From assembly GCA_015067495.1 (NCBI GenBank), contig SVMI01000008.1, forward strand, positions 26,475 through 90,474: a DNA stretch of 64,000 bases, written 5' to 3'. Positions 27,617 through 36,319 of the stretch are shown here, piece by piece; position 1 is the first letter of the stretch; each line of letters opens with the position of its first letter. Source of the DNA: Oscillospiraceae bacterium. GTDB taxonomy: Bacteria; Bacillota; Clostridia; Oscillospirales; Oscillospiraceae. Both the position numbers and the translations under genes were made by a program. The notes under the pieces were generated by a model that worked only from the letters and a program-made list of their open reading frames with translations, was not told the origin of the DNA and did not search any database.

Positions 27617-29995
27617 ATGTCTGAATTATATCAAAAATCTATCAGCAAGCTGGAGCTTCCTCTGGTTTTGGCGCGGCTTGCTGAATGCGCCAGCAGTGCC
27701 GGTGGCAAGCAGGCATGCCTGCAGCTGTGTCCCAGCTCGGATCTTGAAACTGTTCAGGAACTGCTGCAGCAGACAACGGATGCCTACAACTTGAGCACAA
27801 AGCGCGGAAATCCGATGTTTTCCGATGTTACGGATGTTTCCGCTGCCTTGGAGCGTGCTGACATGGGCGGTTCGTTGCAGCCCATCGAGCTGCTTCGCAT
27901 CGCCGGCGTTCTGCGTTCAGCACGAACAGTGAAAGGTTATCTGTCGGAAGACGGCGAAAAGACCGTTTTGGACGAGCTTTTCCACGGGTTGACGCCCAAT
28001 AAATATCTGGAAGACCGCATTTTCGGTGCGATCCTTTCGGAAGAAGAGATCGCCGATACCGCATCGCCGGCACTTTCGGACATCCGCCGCCATATGCGCA
28101 TTCAGGCGGGGAAGATCCGTGACGGTTTGCAGAAGATCATTTCGTCGCCGGCTTTTTCCAAGTATTTGCGCGAACCGATCATCACCATTCGTCAGGGACG
28201 GTATGTAGTCCCGGTAAAAGCGGAGTGCAAAAATGACATTCCGGGTCTTGTGCATGACGTTTCCGCCACAGGTTCGACTTATTTCGTCGAGCCGATGAGC
28301 TCCGTTTCTGCCAACAACGCACTGCGTGAACTGGAATTGAAGGAGAAAAAGGAGATCGAACGAATTTTGGCAGAGCTTTCCGCAGAAGCTGCTGCCCACC
28401 GTGAGGATATCAACCTCAATTATTCGCTGCTGATCCGACTTGACGTGATCTTTGCGAAAGCAAAGCTGTCCTTCAAAATGAATGCATGGGCACCCCAAAT
28501 GAACGAGGAAGGAAAGATCCTTCTTCGCAATGCAAGGCATCCTTTGATCGAGGCTCAGAAGGTCGTTCCGATCTCTCTTCGGCTCGGCTCGGACTTTGAT
28601 ACCATGATCATCACCGGCCCCAATACCGGCGGTAAAACCGTTACACTCAAGACCATTGGTCTTTTGACCCTGATGGCGGAATGCGGTCTGCACATTCCCG
28701 CGGGGGATGGGAGCATGCTTTCTACCTTTGATGCGATCCTTGCGGATATTGGTGATGAGCAGTCCATTGCCCAGAGCCTTTCCACCTTCTCCAGCCATAT
28801 GCGAACCATCGTTCAGATCGTGGAGCAGTGTGACGACAGAACCCTTGTTCTCTTTGACGAGTTGGGTGCCGGCACTGATCCTGCAGAGGGCGCAGCACTT
28901 GCGATCGCCTTGATCGAATTTGCCAGAAAAATGGGCAGCCGCGTTGCTGCCACGACTCACTATGCGGAGCTGAAGCTCTACGCCATGCGGACAAGCGGAG
29001 TCATCAATGCCTCCTGCGAATTCGATGTGGAGACCCTGCAGCCGACGTACAAGCTGCTGATCGGCATCCCCGGCAAATCCAATGCATTCGCGATCTCCCG
29101 CAAGCTGGGGCTTCCTGAGTATATCCTCAAGGAAGCTGACGATCTGGTTGGCAAGAGCGATAAGGACTTTGAGGATGTCCTTTCCCAGCTGGAGCAGCAG
29201 CGTCAGCAGATGGAAGCTGCCCGTCAGGAGGCGGAAAAGCTCAGACTGGAAACGGAGCAGATCCGAAAGCAAAGCGAAGAGGCGCGTCTGAGCCTGCAGA
29301 AGGAGAAGGACAAGGCACTGGAAGAAGCACGCGCCGAAGCACGCAGGATCATTGAGGAGGCACGTACAGCTGCAAATCTGGCGGCAGAGGAATTTCGCGC
29401 GCTGCGCAAACAGCTCGCAGAAAACGCCGATACCACAGGCATCAATCAGCGTCAGGCTGAAGTGCGCCGCACCCTCAATGAGATGGAAGACCGTCTGCAC
29501 GCCGCTCAACCCCAGCAGAAACGCCCTGAACCGAAGCGCGGCGTTCTCGTGGGTGATACTGTTGAGCTGCTGAAGCTTGGTACAAAGGCGAGCGTGATCG
29601 CCATCAACAAGGACGGCACGTATCAGCTGCAGGCAGGTATTCTGAAGCTGACGGCAAAGCCGGATGAGGTATATCTTCTGGAGGAGGATAATCCCTATCA
29701 GAAGCCCAAAGCCCGTCCCGCACATTCAGGACGGGAAATGAAGATGGAAGCTGCGCCCATGGAAGTGGATCTTCGGGGTATGGATGCGGTGGAAGCGATC
29801 TGCACCCTCGGCTTGTACCTCGACAATGCCATGCGCTCCGGCATGAAGACAGTGCGCATCATCCACGGAAAGGGAACAGGCGTGCTGCGGCAGGCTGTCC
29901 ATCAGGAGCTGAAGAAGAATAAGTTTATCAAAACCTTCCGCCTCGGTGTTTACGGCGAGGGAGAGGATGGCGTTACCATAGCAGAATTCCGATGA
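27617..29995 (+). CDS. mutS2: Endonuclease MutS2
   Basis: 792 aa. MutS core and lever, then ATPase: Walker A TGPNTGGKTVTLK, Walker B LVLFDELGAGTDP and the ATTHYAELK segment. A long coiled-coil (~515-630, Glu/Gln/Arg-rich) follows, and a C-terminal Smr nuclease domain with VDLRGMDAVEAI and IIHGKGTGVLR. The family suppresses recombination or rescues collided ribosomes. It ends the yqfC-to-mutS2 run. Confidence 0.97.
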   Translation: MSELYQKSISKLELPLVLARLAECASSAGGKQACLQLCPSSDLETVQELLQQTTDAYNLSTKRGNPMFSDVTDVSAALERADMGGSLQPIELLRIAGVLRSARTVKGYLSEDGEKTVLDELFHGLTPNKYLEDRIFGAILSEEEIADTASPALSDIRRHMRIQAGKIRDGLQKIISSPAFSKYLREPIITIRQGRYVVPVKAECKNDIPGLVHDVSATGSTYFVEPMSSVSANNALRELELKEKKEIERILAELSAEAAAHREDINLNYSLLIRLDVIFAKAKLSFKMNAWAPQMNEEGKILLRNARHPLIEAQKVVPISLRLGSDFDTMIITGPNTGGKTVTLKTIGLLTLMAECGLHIPAGDGSMLSTFDAILADIGDEQSIAQSLSTFSSHMRTIVQIVEQCDDRTLVLFDELGAGTDPAEGAALAIALIEFARKMGSRVAATTHYAELKLYAMRTSGVINASCEFDVETLQPTYKLLIGIPGKSNAFAISRKLGLPEYILKEADDLVGKSDKDFEDVLSQLEQQRQQMEAARQEAEKLRLETEQIRKQSEEARLSLQKEKDKALEEARAEARRIIEEARTAANLAAEEFRALRKQLAENADTTGINQRQAEVRRTLNEMEDRLHAAQPQQKRPEPKRGVLVGDTVELLKLGTKASVIAINKDGTYQLQAGILKLTAKPDEVYLLEEDNPYQKPKARPAHSGREMKMEAAPMEVDLRGMDAVEAICTLGLYLDNAMRSGMKTVRIIHGKGTGVLRQAVHQELKKNKFIKTFRLGVYGEGEDGVTIAEFR

Positions 29996-30052
29996 AAGAT
30001 TCCATAATTTTACAGCATTTCTTTTCCATAATGTAAAAATTAAGGTTTATGG

Positions 30053-30080
30053 TTGACTTTTCCCGGAAATTTGTTATCAT
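30053..30080 (+). promoter_or_regulatory. Sigma-A promoter of the HPr gene
   Basis: -35 TTGACT (30053-30058), 16 nt, -10 TATCAT (30075-30080), in an AT-rich gap after mutS2. An in-frame ATG inside the -35 extends the HPr frame but has no SD. Confidence 0.7.
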
Positions 30081-30115
30081 ATTATTATGACTTCCACCAG
30101 AAGAGGAGTGAAGAT

Positions 30116-30376
30116 ATGTTCAGCAAGGAAATCATCGTTCGTTGCGAATCCGGCCTGCATAACCGTCAGGCTACATACTTCGTGCAGAAGGCCAATGAGT
30201 TTGAAAGCAGCATCTACCTGCAGAGTGATAATCGCAGGATGAATGCAAAAAGTCTGCTCGGTATCATGTCGTTGGGTATTGTAACGGGTGCAACTGTTAC
30301 TCTGTCCGCCGTCGGATCGGATGCAGAAGCCGCTGTGAATGCGCTGGAAGTTCTGCTTTCGCGGGATGTTGACTGA
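30116..30376 (+). CDS. HPr-family phosphocarrier protein
   Basis: 86 aa from ATG 30116 (SD AGAGGAG). His15 sits in ESGLHNRQATYFVQ. The usual GLHARPA has become GLHNRQA, so the Pro after Arg17 is replaced by Gln. Ser46 is retained in NAKSLLGIMSLGI, the HPr-kinase site. It could be a PTS phosphocarrier or a Crh-like regulatory paralogue; conserved His15 argues it is phosphorylatable. It is monocistronic, followed by a terminator. Confidence 0.88.
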   Translation: MFSKEIIVRCESGLHNRQATYFVQKANEFESSIYLQSDNRRMNAKSLLGIMSLGIVTGATVTLSAVGSDAEAAVNALEVLLSRDVD

Positions 30377-30393
30377 TAACGAATGTATCTGAC

Positions 30394-30436
30394 CCGCCTC
30401 AATGCCCCTTATTCGAGCATTGAGGCGGTCTTGTTT
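30394..30436 (+). terminator. Terminator after the HPr gene
   Basis: 12-bp perfect stem CCGCCTCAATGC (30394-30405) / GCATTGAGGCGG (30417-30428), 11-nt loop, then TCTTGTTT. It ends 11 nt before uvrC, so uvrC is probably reached by read-through or a promoter I did not identify. Confidence 0.8.
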
Positions 30437-30446
30437 AGGTGAGATC

Positions 30447-32276
30447 ATGACCCATGACGAATTGAAGGAAAAAGCACTGAGCCTTCCGTATGCGCCGGGT
30501 GTTTATATCATGCGCAACAAGGATGACAAGGTCATCTATGTGGGCAAGGCGAAAAAACTAAAGAACCGTGTCACGCAGTATTTTCAGGATACCGCATCCC
30601 ATACACCGAAGACCCGTATCATGGTCAGCAAGATCGACCGTTTTGAGGTCATTGTTGCGGCATCGGAATTTGAAGCACTGGTGCTGGAATGCTCCCTGAT
30701 CAAGCGGTATATGCCAAAATACAACATCCTTTTGAAGGATGACAAGGGCTATCCCTTCGTGCGCTTGGATCTGAAGCAGGATTATCCGCGGATGAGCATG
30801 GTGCCGCGCATCAGCGATGACGGCGCAACCTATTATGGTCCCTTTGGCAGCCGCGGCGTAACCCAGAGTATCATGGAAGCAATTACCAAGACCCTGAAGC
30901 TTCCCGATTGCGCCCGGGAGTTTCCCCGTGATATCGGAAAGGGAAGACCCTGCCTGAATTATCACATGAAGCAATGTGCCGGCTGGTGTCAGGGCTTATC
31001 GACCATGGTGGACTACCGCAGCCGAATCGATCAGGCGCGGCAGCTGCTGCAGGGCAACTACAAATCCGTCGCTGCACAGATCCGTGAGCAGATGCTCGCC
31101 GCCGCGGATGCATTGAATTTCGAATTGGCTGCCAGCCTCCGTGATCGGCTGAACGCAGTGGAGAACCTCAGCCAGAAGCAGCTTGTTACCACTGCAGGTA
31201 TCGCTGATACGGATGTTGTGGGTTATGCACAAACGGAAACGAAAGCATGCTTCGCTGTACTGCATTTTTCCGGCGGAAACCTGCTGGACAAGGAATACGA
31301 AGTTTTTCCGCTGCCGGATGATAAGCATGAAGCTGTCAGCAGCCTTCTCAAGCAGTTTTATCTCAGCCGCGGATTGCCGCCCAAGCGTGTCCTCTTGCCA
31401 TTTGCACTGGAGGATGCTTCGCTCTTTTCTGAGTTGATGGAGCAGCAGTCAGGGCGCAAGCCAAAACTGATCGTCCCGCAGCGGGGAAATAACATGCAGC
31501 TGGTGGAGCTTGCTATCAAAAATGCCTATGAAGAGGCGAGGCGCTTGACCGACAAGGATGAAAAACACTCCGCAACGGTGCAGCTGCTGGGAAAAATGCT
31601 CTCCATCGAACCGCCCATGCGGATCGAATCCTACGACATTTCGAACATTTCCGGCACAGATATCGTGGCAAGTATGGTAGTCTTTGAGGACGGTAAGCCC
31701 AAGAAGAGCGAGTACAAGAAATTCCGCATTGAGGGCTTATCGGATCAGGATGACTACGCATCCATGTGTCAGGTGATCCTGCGCAGATTTACCCACTTTG
31801 TTAGCGGTGACAAGGGATTTGATGCCGCGCCGGATCTTTTGCTGATCGATGGCGGCGTCAACCATGCCAACGTGGCACTGGAGGCACTACGTTCTCTTGA
31901 TCTGCACTTCCCGGTGTTTGGCATGGTCAAGGATGACCGACACCGCACAAGGGCACTGGTGACGCCGGACGGGCTGGAGATCAGCATCGATGCAAATCAA
32001 ACGGTTTTCTCCTTCGTTGGTACGATCCAAGAGGAGACCCACCGTTTTGCCATCACTTATCATCGGCAGCTTCGCAGCAAACGACTGCGCTATTCGGCTT
32101 TGGATGCCATCGAGGGCATCGGACCAAAACGCAAAGAAGACCTTTTGAAGCATTTCAAATCCCTGACTGCGATCGCTCACGCGACATTGCCGGAGCTGGA
32201 GCGGTTTTTGCCGAAAAATACCGCCCGTGCAGTTTACGAACATTTTCACAAATCAAGCGAGGAAACGGATCCATGA
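30447..32276 (+). CDS. uvrC: Excinuclease ABC subunit C
   Basis: 609 aa from ATG 30447 (SD TAGGTGAG). GIY-YIG nuclease domain (APGVYIMRNKDDKVIYVGKAKKL), Cys-containing CLNYHMKQCAGWC segment, UVR domain near 200, RNase H-like C-nuclease (ESYDISNISGTDIVASMVVF; DLLLIDGGVNH) and C-terminal helix-hairpin-helix (LDAIEGIGPKRKEDLL). Makes both incisions in nucleotide excision repair. It overlaps rsmD by 4 nt. Confidence 0.97.
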   Translation: MTHDELKEKALSLPYAPGVYIMRNKDDKVIYVGKAKKLKNRVTQYFQDTASHTPKTRIMVSKIDRFEVIVAASEFEALVLECSLIKRYMPKYNILLKDDKGYPFVRLDLKQDYPRMSMVPRISDDGATYYGPFGSRGVTQSIMEAITKTLKLPDCAREFPRDIGKGRPCLNYHMKQCAGWCQGLSTMVDYRSRIDQARQLLQGNYKSVAAQIREQMLAAADALNFELAASLRDRLNAVENLSQKQLVTTAGIADTDVVGYAQTETKACFAVLHFSGGNLLDKEYEVFPLPDDKHEAVSSLLKQFYLSRGLPPKRVLLPFALEDASLFSELMEQQSGRKPKLIVPQRGNNMQLVELAIKNAYEEARRLTDKDEKHSATVQLLGKMLSIEPPMRIESYDISNISGTDIVASMVVFEDGKPKKSEYKKFRIEGLSDQDDYASMCQVILRRFTHFVSGDKGFDAAPDLLLIDGGVNHANVALEALRSLDLHFPVFGMVKDDRHRTRALVTPDGLEISIDANQTVFSFVGTIQEETHRFAITYHRQLRSKRLRYSALDAIEGIGPKRKEDLLKHFKSLTAIAHATLPELERFLPKNTARAVYEHFHKSSEETDP

Positions 32277-32815
32277 GAGTCATCACCGGAAAGGCGAGGG
32301 GAGTTGTCCTGAAAACGCCGGAGGGTCTGCAGACCAGACCGACAACGGACAGAGTCAAGGAAGCTCTTTTCAGCATCATTCAATTTGATATTCCCGGCGC
32401 AAGGGTTCTCGATCTGTTTGGCGGCTCGGGACAGCTGGGGATCGAGGCACTCAGCAGGGGAGCGAAGCATGCCGTTTTCGTTGACGCATCCGAGCAAGCC
32501 TGCCGTCTGATCAGAGAAAATCTTCGCCGCACCAAGCTGGAAGGGGAGGCACAGGTCATCCGCAGTGATTATCTGCAGTACCTTGAACGTTGCCGCGAAA
32601 AATTTGATTTGATTCTCTTAGATCCCCCTTATGCCGAAATTTTTTTAGAAAATTCGCTAAAAAAGATATCAGAAATTGACATTTTGCAATCTGGTGGTAT
32701 AATAGTTGCGGAACGCCCTGTTGAAAAGGCATTGGATTGCACTTTTGACGGCTTTTCCCGTTCCAAGGATTACAAATACGGCAACACCTTGCTGACGCTT
32801 TATCGCAAGGACTGA
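32273..32815 (+). CDS. rsmD: 16S rRNA (guanine966-N2)-methyltransferase RsmD
   Basis: 180 aa. N-terminal MRVITGKARGVVLKTPEG and RPTTDRVKEALFSII, SAM motif I LDLFGGSGQLGIEALSRGA, and catalytic DPPY in LILLDPPYAEI. A long AT-rich patch (32640-32710) inside the gene contains a consensus promoter. coaD follows 9 nt later, the usual rsmD-coaD pairing. Confidence 0.96.
   Translation: MRVITGKARGVVLKTPEGLQTRPTTDRVKEALFSIIQFDIPGARVLDLFGGSGQLGIEALSRGAKHAVFVDASEQACRLIRENLRRTKLEGEAQVIRSDYLQYLERCREKFDLILLDPPYAEIFLENSLKKISEIDILQSGGIIVAERPVEKALDCTFDGFSRSKDYKYGNTLLTLYRKD
32676..32703 (+). promoter_or_regulatory. Consensus sigma-A promoter inside rsmD
   Basis: Perfect TTGACA (32676-32681), 16 nt, perfect TATAAT (32698-32703), within the coding sequence for EIDILQSGGIIVAERP. 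It would drive coaD and the coiled-coil gene independently of uvrC-rsmD. Confidence 0.65.
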
Positions 32816-32824
32816 GGATCTTTT

Positions 32825-33322
32825 ATGAAGATTGCGATTTATCCGGGCAGCTTTGACCCGATCACCTGCGGTCATTTGAATATCATCCGCCGCGCATCCA
32901 ATATTTTTGACAAGTTGATCGTCTGCGTGATGATCAATGCGGCAAAAAACCCTATGTTTTCTCTTTCTGAGCGCGTCGATATGATCCGTAAGGTCACTGC
33001 TGACCTTCCTAATGTGGAAGTGGATTCTTCCGACTCTCTCTTGGCAGAGTATGCCAAGGAAAAAGGCAGCTGTGTGATCATCAAGGGGCTGCGCGCCGGC
33101 TCTGATTTTGAAAATGAATTTCAGATGGCAATGATCAATCGCAAAATCAATCCCAATCTTGACACCATGTTCCTGACTGCTGAGCACGAGTATATGTACA
33201 TGAGCTCCAGCACTGTCAAGGAATTGGCGGCTTACAACGTAGACCTGTCCGGATTCCTCCCTGAGGAGATCATTCCGGATTTTCAAAAACGCATATCCAC
33301 TAATCATCAAGGAGGAAAATAA
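32825..33322 (+). CDS. coaD: Phosphopantetheine adenylyltransferase
   Basis: 165 aa nucleotidyltransferase of coenzyme A synthesis. N-terminal YPGSFDPITCGHLNII with the TxGH-type ATP motif, GLRAGSDFENEFQMA and the C-terminal YMYMSSSTVKELA motif. The GAGGATCTTTT SD region precedes ATG 32825. Next gene after 3 nt. Confidence 0.98.
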   Translation: MKIAIYPGSFDPITCGHLNIIRRASNIFDKLIVCVMINAAKNPMFSLSERVDMIRKVTADLPNVEVDSSDSLLAEYAKEKGSCVIIKGLRAGSDFENEFQMAMINRKINPNLDTMFLTAEHEYMYMSSSTVKELAAYNVDLSGFLPEEIIPDFQKRISTNHQGGK

Positions 33323-33325
33323 ATT

Positions 33326-33829
33326 ATGAACGAGCAACACATTGAGGATATTATCAGCGCCCTGTATGACATGATTCAGGACGCACGTGCGCTGCCTCTG
33401 GGCGCAGACAAGTGCATTCTGGAGCGTGACAAGGCTCTGGATATGCTGGACGAGATCATCGCTCAGCTGCCCGCAGAGCTGAAGCAGTCCCGCACCATCG
33501 TGGAATCCCGCAACGAACTGATCGGTCAGGCTCGCCGTGAGGCTGAGAGCATCGTCCGTCAGGCTCAGCAGGAAGCCAAGGAGCTGGTGGCTGAGGAGGC
33601 TATTTATCAGGAAGCACGCCGTCAGTGCCAGGAGATGTTCAACAAGACTCAGGCTCGCATTGCCGAGCTGCGTAAGGTCAGCAACGAGTATATGGATGAG
33701 GCTCTGCGCCGTACTGAAGAAGCCATTGCCCAGTCTCTCAACGAGGTTCGTGAGACCCGCTCCAAGTTCCATGCTCTGACCGAGGCACAGGACAATCGTC
33801 CCGCTGCTTCCGCTTCTGAAGAAGCCTAA
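33326..33829 (+). CDS. Coiled-coil protein of unknown function downstream of coaD
   Basis: 167 aa. Residues ~30-150 are highly charged with heptads and repeated Ala/Glu/Arg/Gln (ARREAESIVRQAQQEAKELV, EEAIYQEARRQCQEMF), resembling F-type ATPase b subunits or DivIVA C-terminal coils. There is no membrane segment or catalytic motif. SD AAGGAGG; 3 nt after coaD. Codon use (CGT, CAG, GAG, CTG) looks optimised, suggesting strong expression. Similar genes follow coaD in related Clostridia and are annotated only as ATPase-like or hypothetical. Confidence 0.75.
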   Translation: MNEQHIEDIISALYDMIQDARALPLGADKCILERDKALDMLDEIIAQLPAELKQSRTIVESRNELIGQARREAESIVRQAQQEAKELVAEEAIYQEARRQCQEMFNKTQARIAELRKVSNEYMDEALRRTEEAIAQSLNEVRETRSKFHALTEAQDNRPAASASEEA

Positions 33830-33843
33830 AGCTGAAATATAGA

Positions 33844-33875
33844 AAAACAGCTCAAATATTTTGAGCTGTTTTTTT
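33844..33875 (+). terminator. Terminator after the rsmD-coaD unit
   Basis: 13-bp stem AAAACAGCTCAAA / TTTGAGCTGTTTT, TAT loop, followed by more T. Confidence 0.92.
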
Positions 33876-33892
33876 GAGATTGGAGGACTTTT

Positions 33893-35587
33893 ATGAATTA
33901 CATGGATCGTTACGCATTCTGGTGCAGTGCAATGCTGCCCAAAGAGGTTCAGGACGAACTGAAAAGTATCGCAAATGATGAAGAGGAGTTGAAGAGCCGT
34001 TTTGGCAGTGACCTGCAGTTCGGCACTGCCGGTATGCGCGGCGTTATGGGGGTTGGCAGCAACCGTCTGAACCGCTACACTGTCCGTAGAGCGGCGCAGG
34101 GTATGGCAGCATGGCTTTCCGAAACAGATCTTCCCCAAAAAGCAGCGATCGCCTACGATTCCAGACATAACTCCCAGCTGTTTGCGGAGGTCTGCGCCGT
34201 TGCGTTGGCTGAAGCAGGCATCGAAACTTATTTGTACGATCGTTTGGCACCGACTCCTATGTTATCCTTTGCGGTGCGTGAGCTGGGCTGCGGCTGCGGC
34301 ATCGTTATTTCCGCGAGCCACAACGCCGGCACTTATAACGGCATCAAGTGCTACGGTCCTGACGGCTGCCAGATGACCGATGAGCCTGCTGCTGTTGTGA
34401 CCGAAAAGATCGGAGCTATTGATTTCTTTATCCCTGAATCAAAGGATTTTGCAGCTTTCCTTGCAGAAGGTACTGTTAAATACATCGATCAGAGCATCTG
34501 GGAGAAGTATTACCAAACAGTAATGGCAGAAGCAGTTGATCCCGCAATTATTACAAAAGCTGGCTTGAACATCGTCTACACGCCCCTTTGCGGTACGGGT
34601 AATGAGCCTGTACGTGAAATCCTCGGTCGTCTGGGCGTGAACATCCATGTTGTGGCGTGTCAGGAAAAGCCTGACGGCGATTTCAAGACCTGCGAGTATC
34701 CCAATCCAGAAACGGACGCTGCACTGAATGAGAGCTACAAGGTAGCCCGTCAGGTGCCCTGTGATGTTATTCTCGGCACCGACCCGGACGCTGACCGCGT
34801 TGCGATCGCTGTTCCGACTGCTGACGGTTTCCGCAAGCTGTCCGGCAATGAATTGGGCTGTATGCTGCTGGATTATATCCTGAGCGCAAGATCTGCCCGC
34901 GGAGATCTGCCGGAAGGCGGTGAGGTGATCCGCTCTATCGTCACAACACCCATGGCTGACCGCATCGCTGCTTATTACGGCGTTGCAATGAAGCCCGTTT
35001 TGACCGGCTTCAAGTATATCGGCGGCGAGATCCTCGCGCTGGAGGAGAAGGGCGAAGAGCAGAAGTATATCTTCGGCTTTGAAGAGAGCTGCGGCTATCT
35101 GAAGGGTACCTATGCCCGTGATAAGGATGCGGTTGTGGCATCGATGCTGGTTTGCGAAATGGCCGCAGCTCTGAAGCAGCGTGGCAAGACCGTTCTGGAG
35201 GCGCTGGAAGACCTTTATAAGACCCACGGCTATTTCCTTGCCTACGTCCAGAATATCGAACTCAAGGGCGCTGATGCCATGGAGAAGGCAGCTGCTATGA
35301 TGGCAGATCTGCGCAGCAATATGCCCGAAACCATCGGCGGCGCAGCAGTGACGAAGGTGAATGATTACAAAAGCAGCATTTCTCTCGACCTATCGACTGG
35401 AGAGGAAGAATCCATCAACCTCCCCAAATCCAACGTCTTGGAAATGATCCTCGGGGATCGGGGAAGCGTAATTGCCCGTCCCTCCGGCACAGAGCCGAAG
35501 GTGAAGTTCTATTATTCCGCTGTCGGTGCAACCTACGCGGAAGCAAAGAGCCTTCTTGATGCAATGGTTGCCCAGTTTTCAAAATAA
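33893..35587 (+). CDS. Phosphoglucomutase/phosphomannomutase (alpha-D-phosphohexomutase)
   Basis: 564 aa, like the long PgcA type. Four family loops are present: phosphoserine ISASHNAGTYNGIK, metal loop GTDPDADRVAIAV, sugar loop FGFEESCGYLKG, and phosphate loop RPSGTEPKVKFYYS. N-terminal FGTAGMRGVMGVG is also standard. It interconverts hexose 1- and 6-phosphates for glycogen, glycolipid and cell-wall precursors. It stands as a monocistron between two terminators. Specificity glucose versus mannose cannot be settled by sight. Confidence 0.94.
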   Translation: MNYMDRYAFWCSAMLPKEVQDELKSIANDEEELKSRFGSDLQFGTAGMRGVMGVGSNRLNRYTVRRAAQGMAAWLSETDLPQKAAIAYDSRHNSQLFAEVCAVALAEAGIETYLYDRLAPTPMLSFAVRELGCGCGIVISASHNAGTYNGIKCYGPDGCQMTDEPAAVVTEKIGAIDFFIPESKDFAAFLAEGTVKYIDQSIWEKYYQTVMAEAVDPAIITKAGLNIVYTPLCGTGNEPVREILGRLGVNIHVVACQEKPDGDFKTCEYPNPETDAALNESYKVARQVPCDVILGTDPDADRVAIAVPTADGFRKLSGNELGCMLLDYILSARSARGDLPEGGEVIRSIVTTPMADRIAAYYGVAMKPVLTGFKYIGGEILALEEKGEEQKYIFGFEESCGYLKGTYARDKDAVVASMLVCEMAAALKQRGKTVLEALEDLYKTHGYFLAYVQNIELKGADAMEKAAAMMADLRSNMPETIGGAAVTKVNDYKSSISLDLSTGEEESINLPKSNVLEMILGDRGSVIARPSGTEPKVKFYYSAVGATYAEAKSLLDAMVAQFSK

Positions 35588-35598
35588 GAAATTTTCCC

Positions 35599-35634
35599 AA
35601 CAGGAGCGATTATGTCGCTCCTGTTCTATTTTTT
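35599..35634 (+). terminator. Terminator after the phosphohexomutase gene
   Basis: 11-bp stem AACAGGAGCGA / TCGCTCCTGTT, 5-nt loop, followed by CTATTTTTT. Confidence 0.9.
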
Positions 35635-35670
35635 CGGAAATGCAATACCTTGTACCAAGGGGTGATATCT

Positions 35671-36090
35671 GTGTATAAAACCAAACCAAAAGGTACGGCA
35701 AAAGCAATTCCGATCGGGCTGGCAATCGGAGGATGTGTCAGTCTGATCATTACACTGATCGGCTCAGCGTTGCTTTCTTATCTTGCTCTGTCAGAGGTAA
35801 TAGGGGAACAGGGGATCGGATACGGTTCAATGATAATCCTTCTGGTCGCATCCATCGCGGGAGCATTGACGGCTGAACGCAGTGTTCAAAAACAGCGGTT
35901 GCAAATCAGTCTGATGTCGTCGGCGTTATACTATCTGATCCTGATCGGAATAACTGCGCTCTTCTTCGGAGGGGAGTACAGCGGGATGGGGGTCAGCGCA
36001 TTGATCGTGGTAGCCGGTGGATTGCTGGTTGCTTTTTTTCCGGGAAAGGAAAGTGGAAAAATCAGGTTCCGAAAAAGGCAATATCGTTAA
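35671..36090 (+). CDS. TIGR04086-like four-helix membrane protein
   Basis: 139 aa from GTG 35671 with SD AAGGGGTG 6 nt upstream. An earlier TTG at 35650 would include the SD and is unlikely. Four transmembrane helices (~15-40, 52-70, 80-100, 105-125) and a basic C-terminus (KIRFRKRQYR). Size and topology resemble the TIGR04086 family of Clostridial membrane proteins. No function is known. Monocistronic, followed by a terminator. Confidence 0.6.
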   Translation: MYKTKPKGTAKAIPIGLAIGGCVSLIITLIGSALLSYLALSEVIGEQGIGYGSMIILLVASIAGALTAERSVQKQRLQISLMSSALYYLILIGITALFFGGEYSGMGVSALIVVAGGLLVAFFPGKESGKIRFRKRQYR

Positions 36091-36104
36091 CTTGTACAAA
36101 AAAT

Positions 36105-36143
36105 ACCGCCCGGTAAGTAAAATTTACCGGGCGGTTACATTTT
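36105..36143. terminator. Terminator after the four-helix membrane protein
   Basis: 12-bp perfect stem ACCGCCCGGTAA / TTACCGGGCGGT with TACATTTTG after it. The T-run is broken but the stem is very stable. Confidence 0.8.
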
Positions 36144-36319
36144 GTAATTTATGTCATCAATCGCACATTTAGTGGTTGGCGTTTTGCTTTCATACCAAAT
36201 GTTGCAAAATAATCGAAAATGGCAAAAATCTTGTGCCGTGATCCTTCTGAGTTTACATAATGATGTTAACATAAAAAATCAGCAATATTTACAAAAATCG
36301 TAAATTTAGACAAATTTAC
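36144..36319. other. AT-rich non-coding gap upstream of xerD
   Basis: No gene is visible on either strand between the terminator at 36143 and the xerD promoter. It contains a dif-like sequence at 36250-36277 and otherwise low-complexity A/T-rich DNA. Confidence 0.6.
36250..36277. other. dif-like half-site upstream of xerD
   Basis: AGTTTACATAA (36250-36260) is an exact 11/11 match to the reverse complement of the XerD-binding half of the B. subtilis dif site (TTATGTAAACT). A 6-nt spacer TGATGT and a poorly matching second half TAACATAAAAA follow. The 28-bp geometry fits, but the XerC half does not, so it may be a degenerate or regulatory site. Confidence 0.3.
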
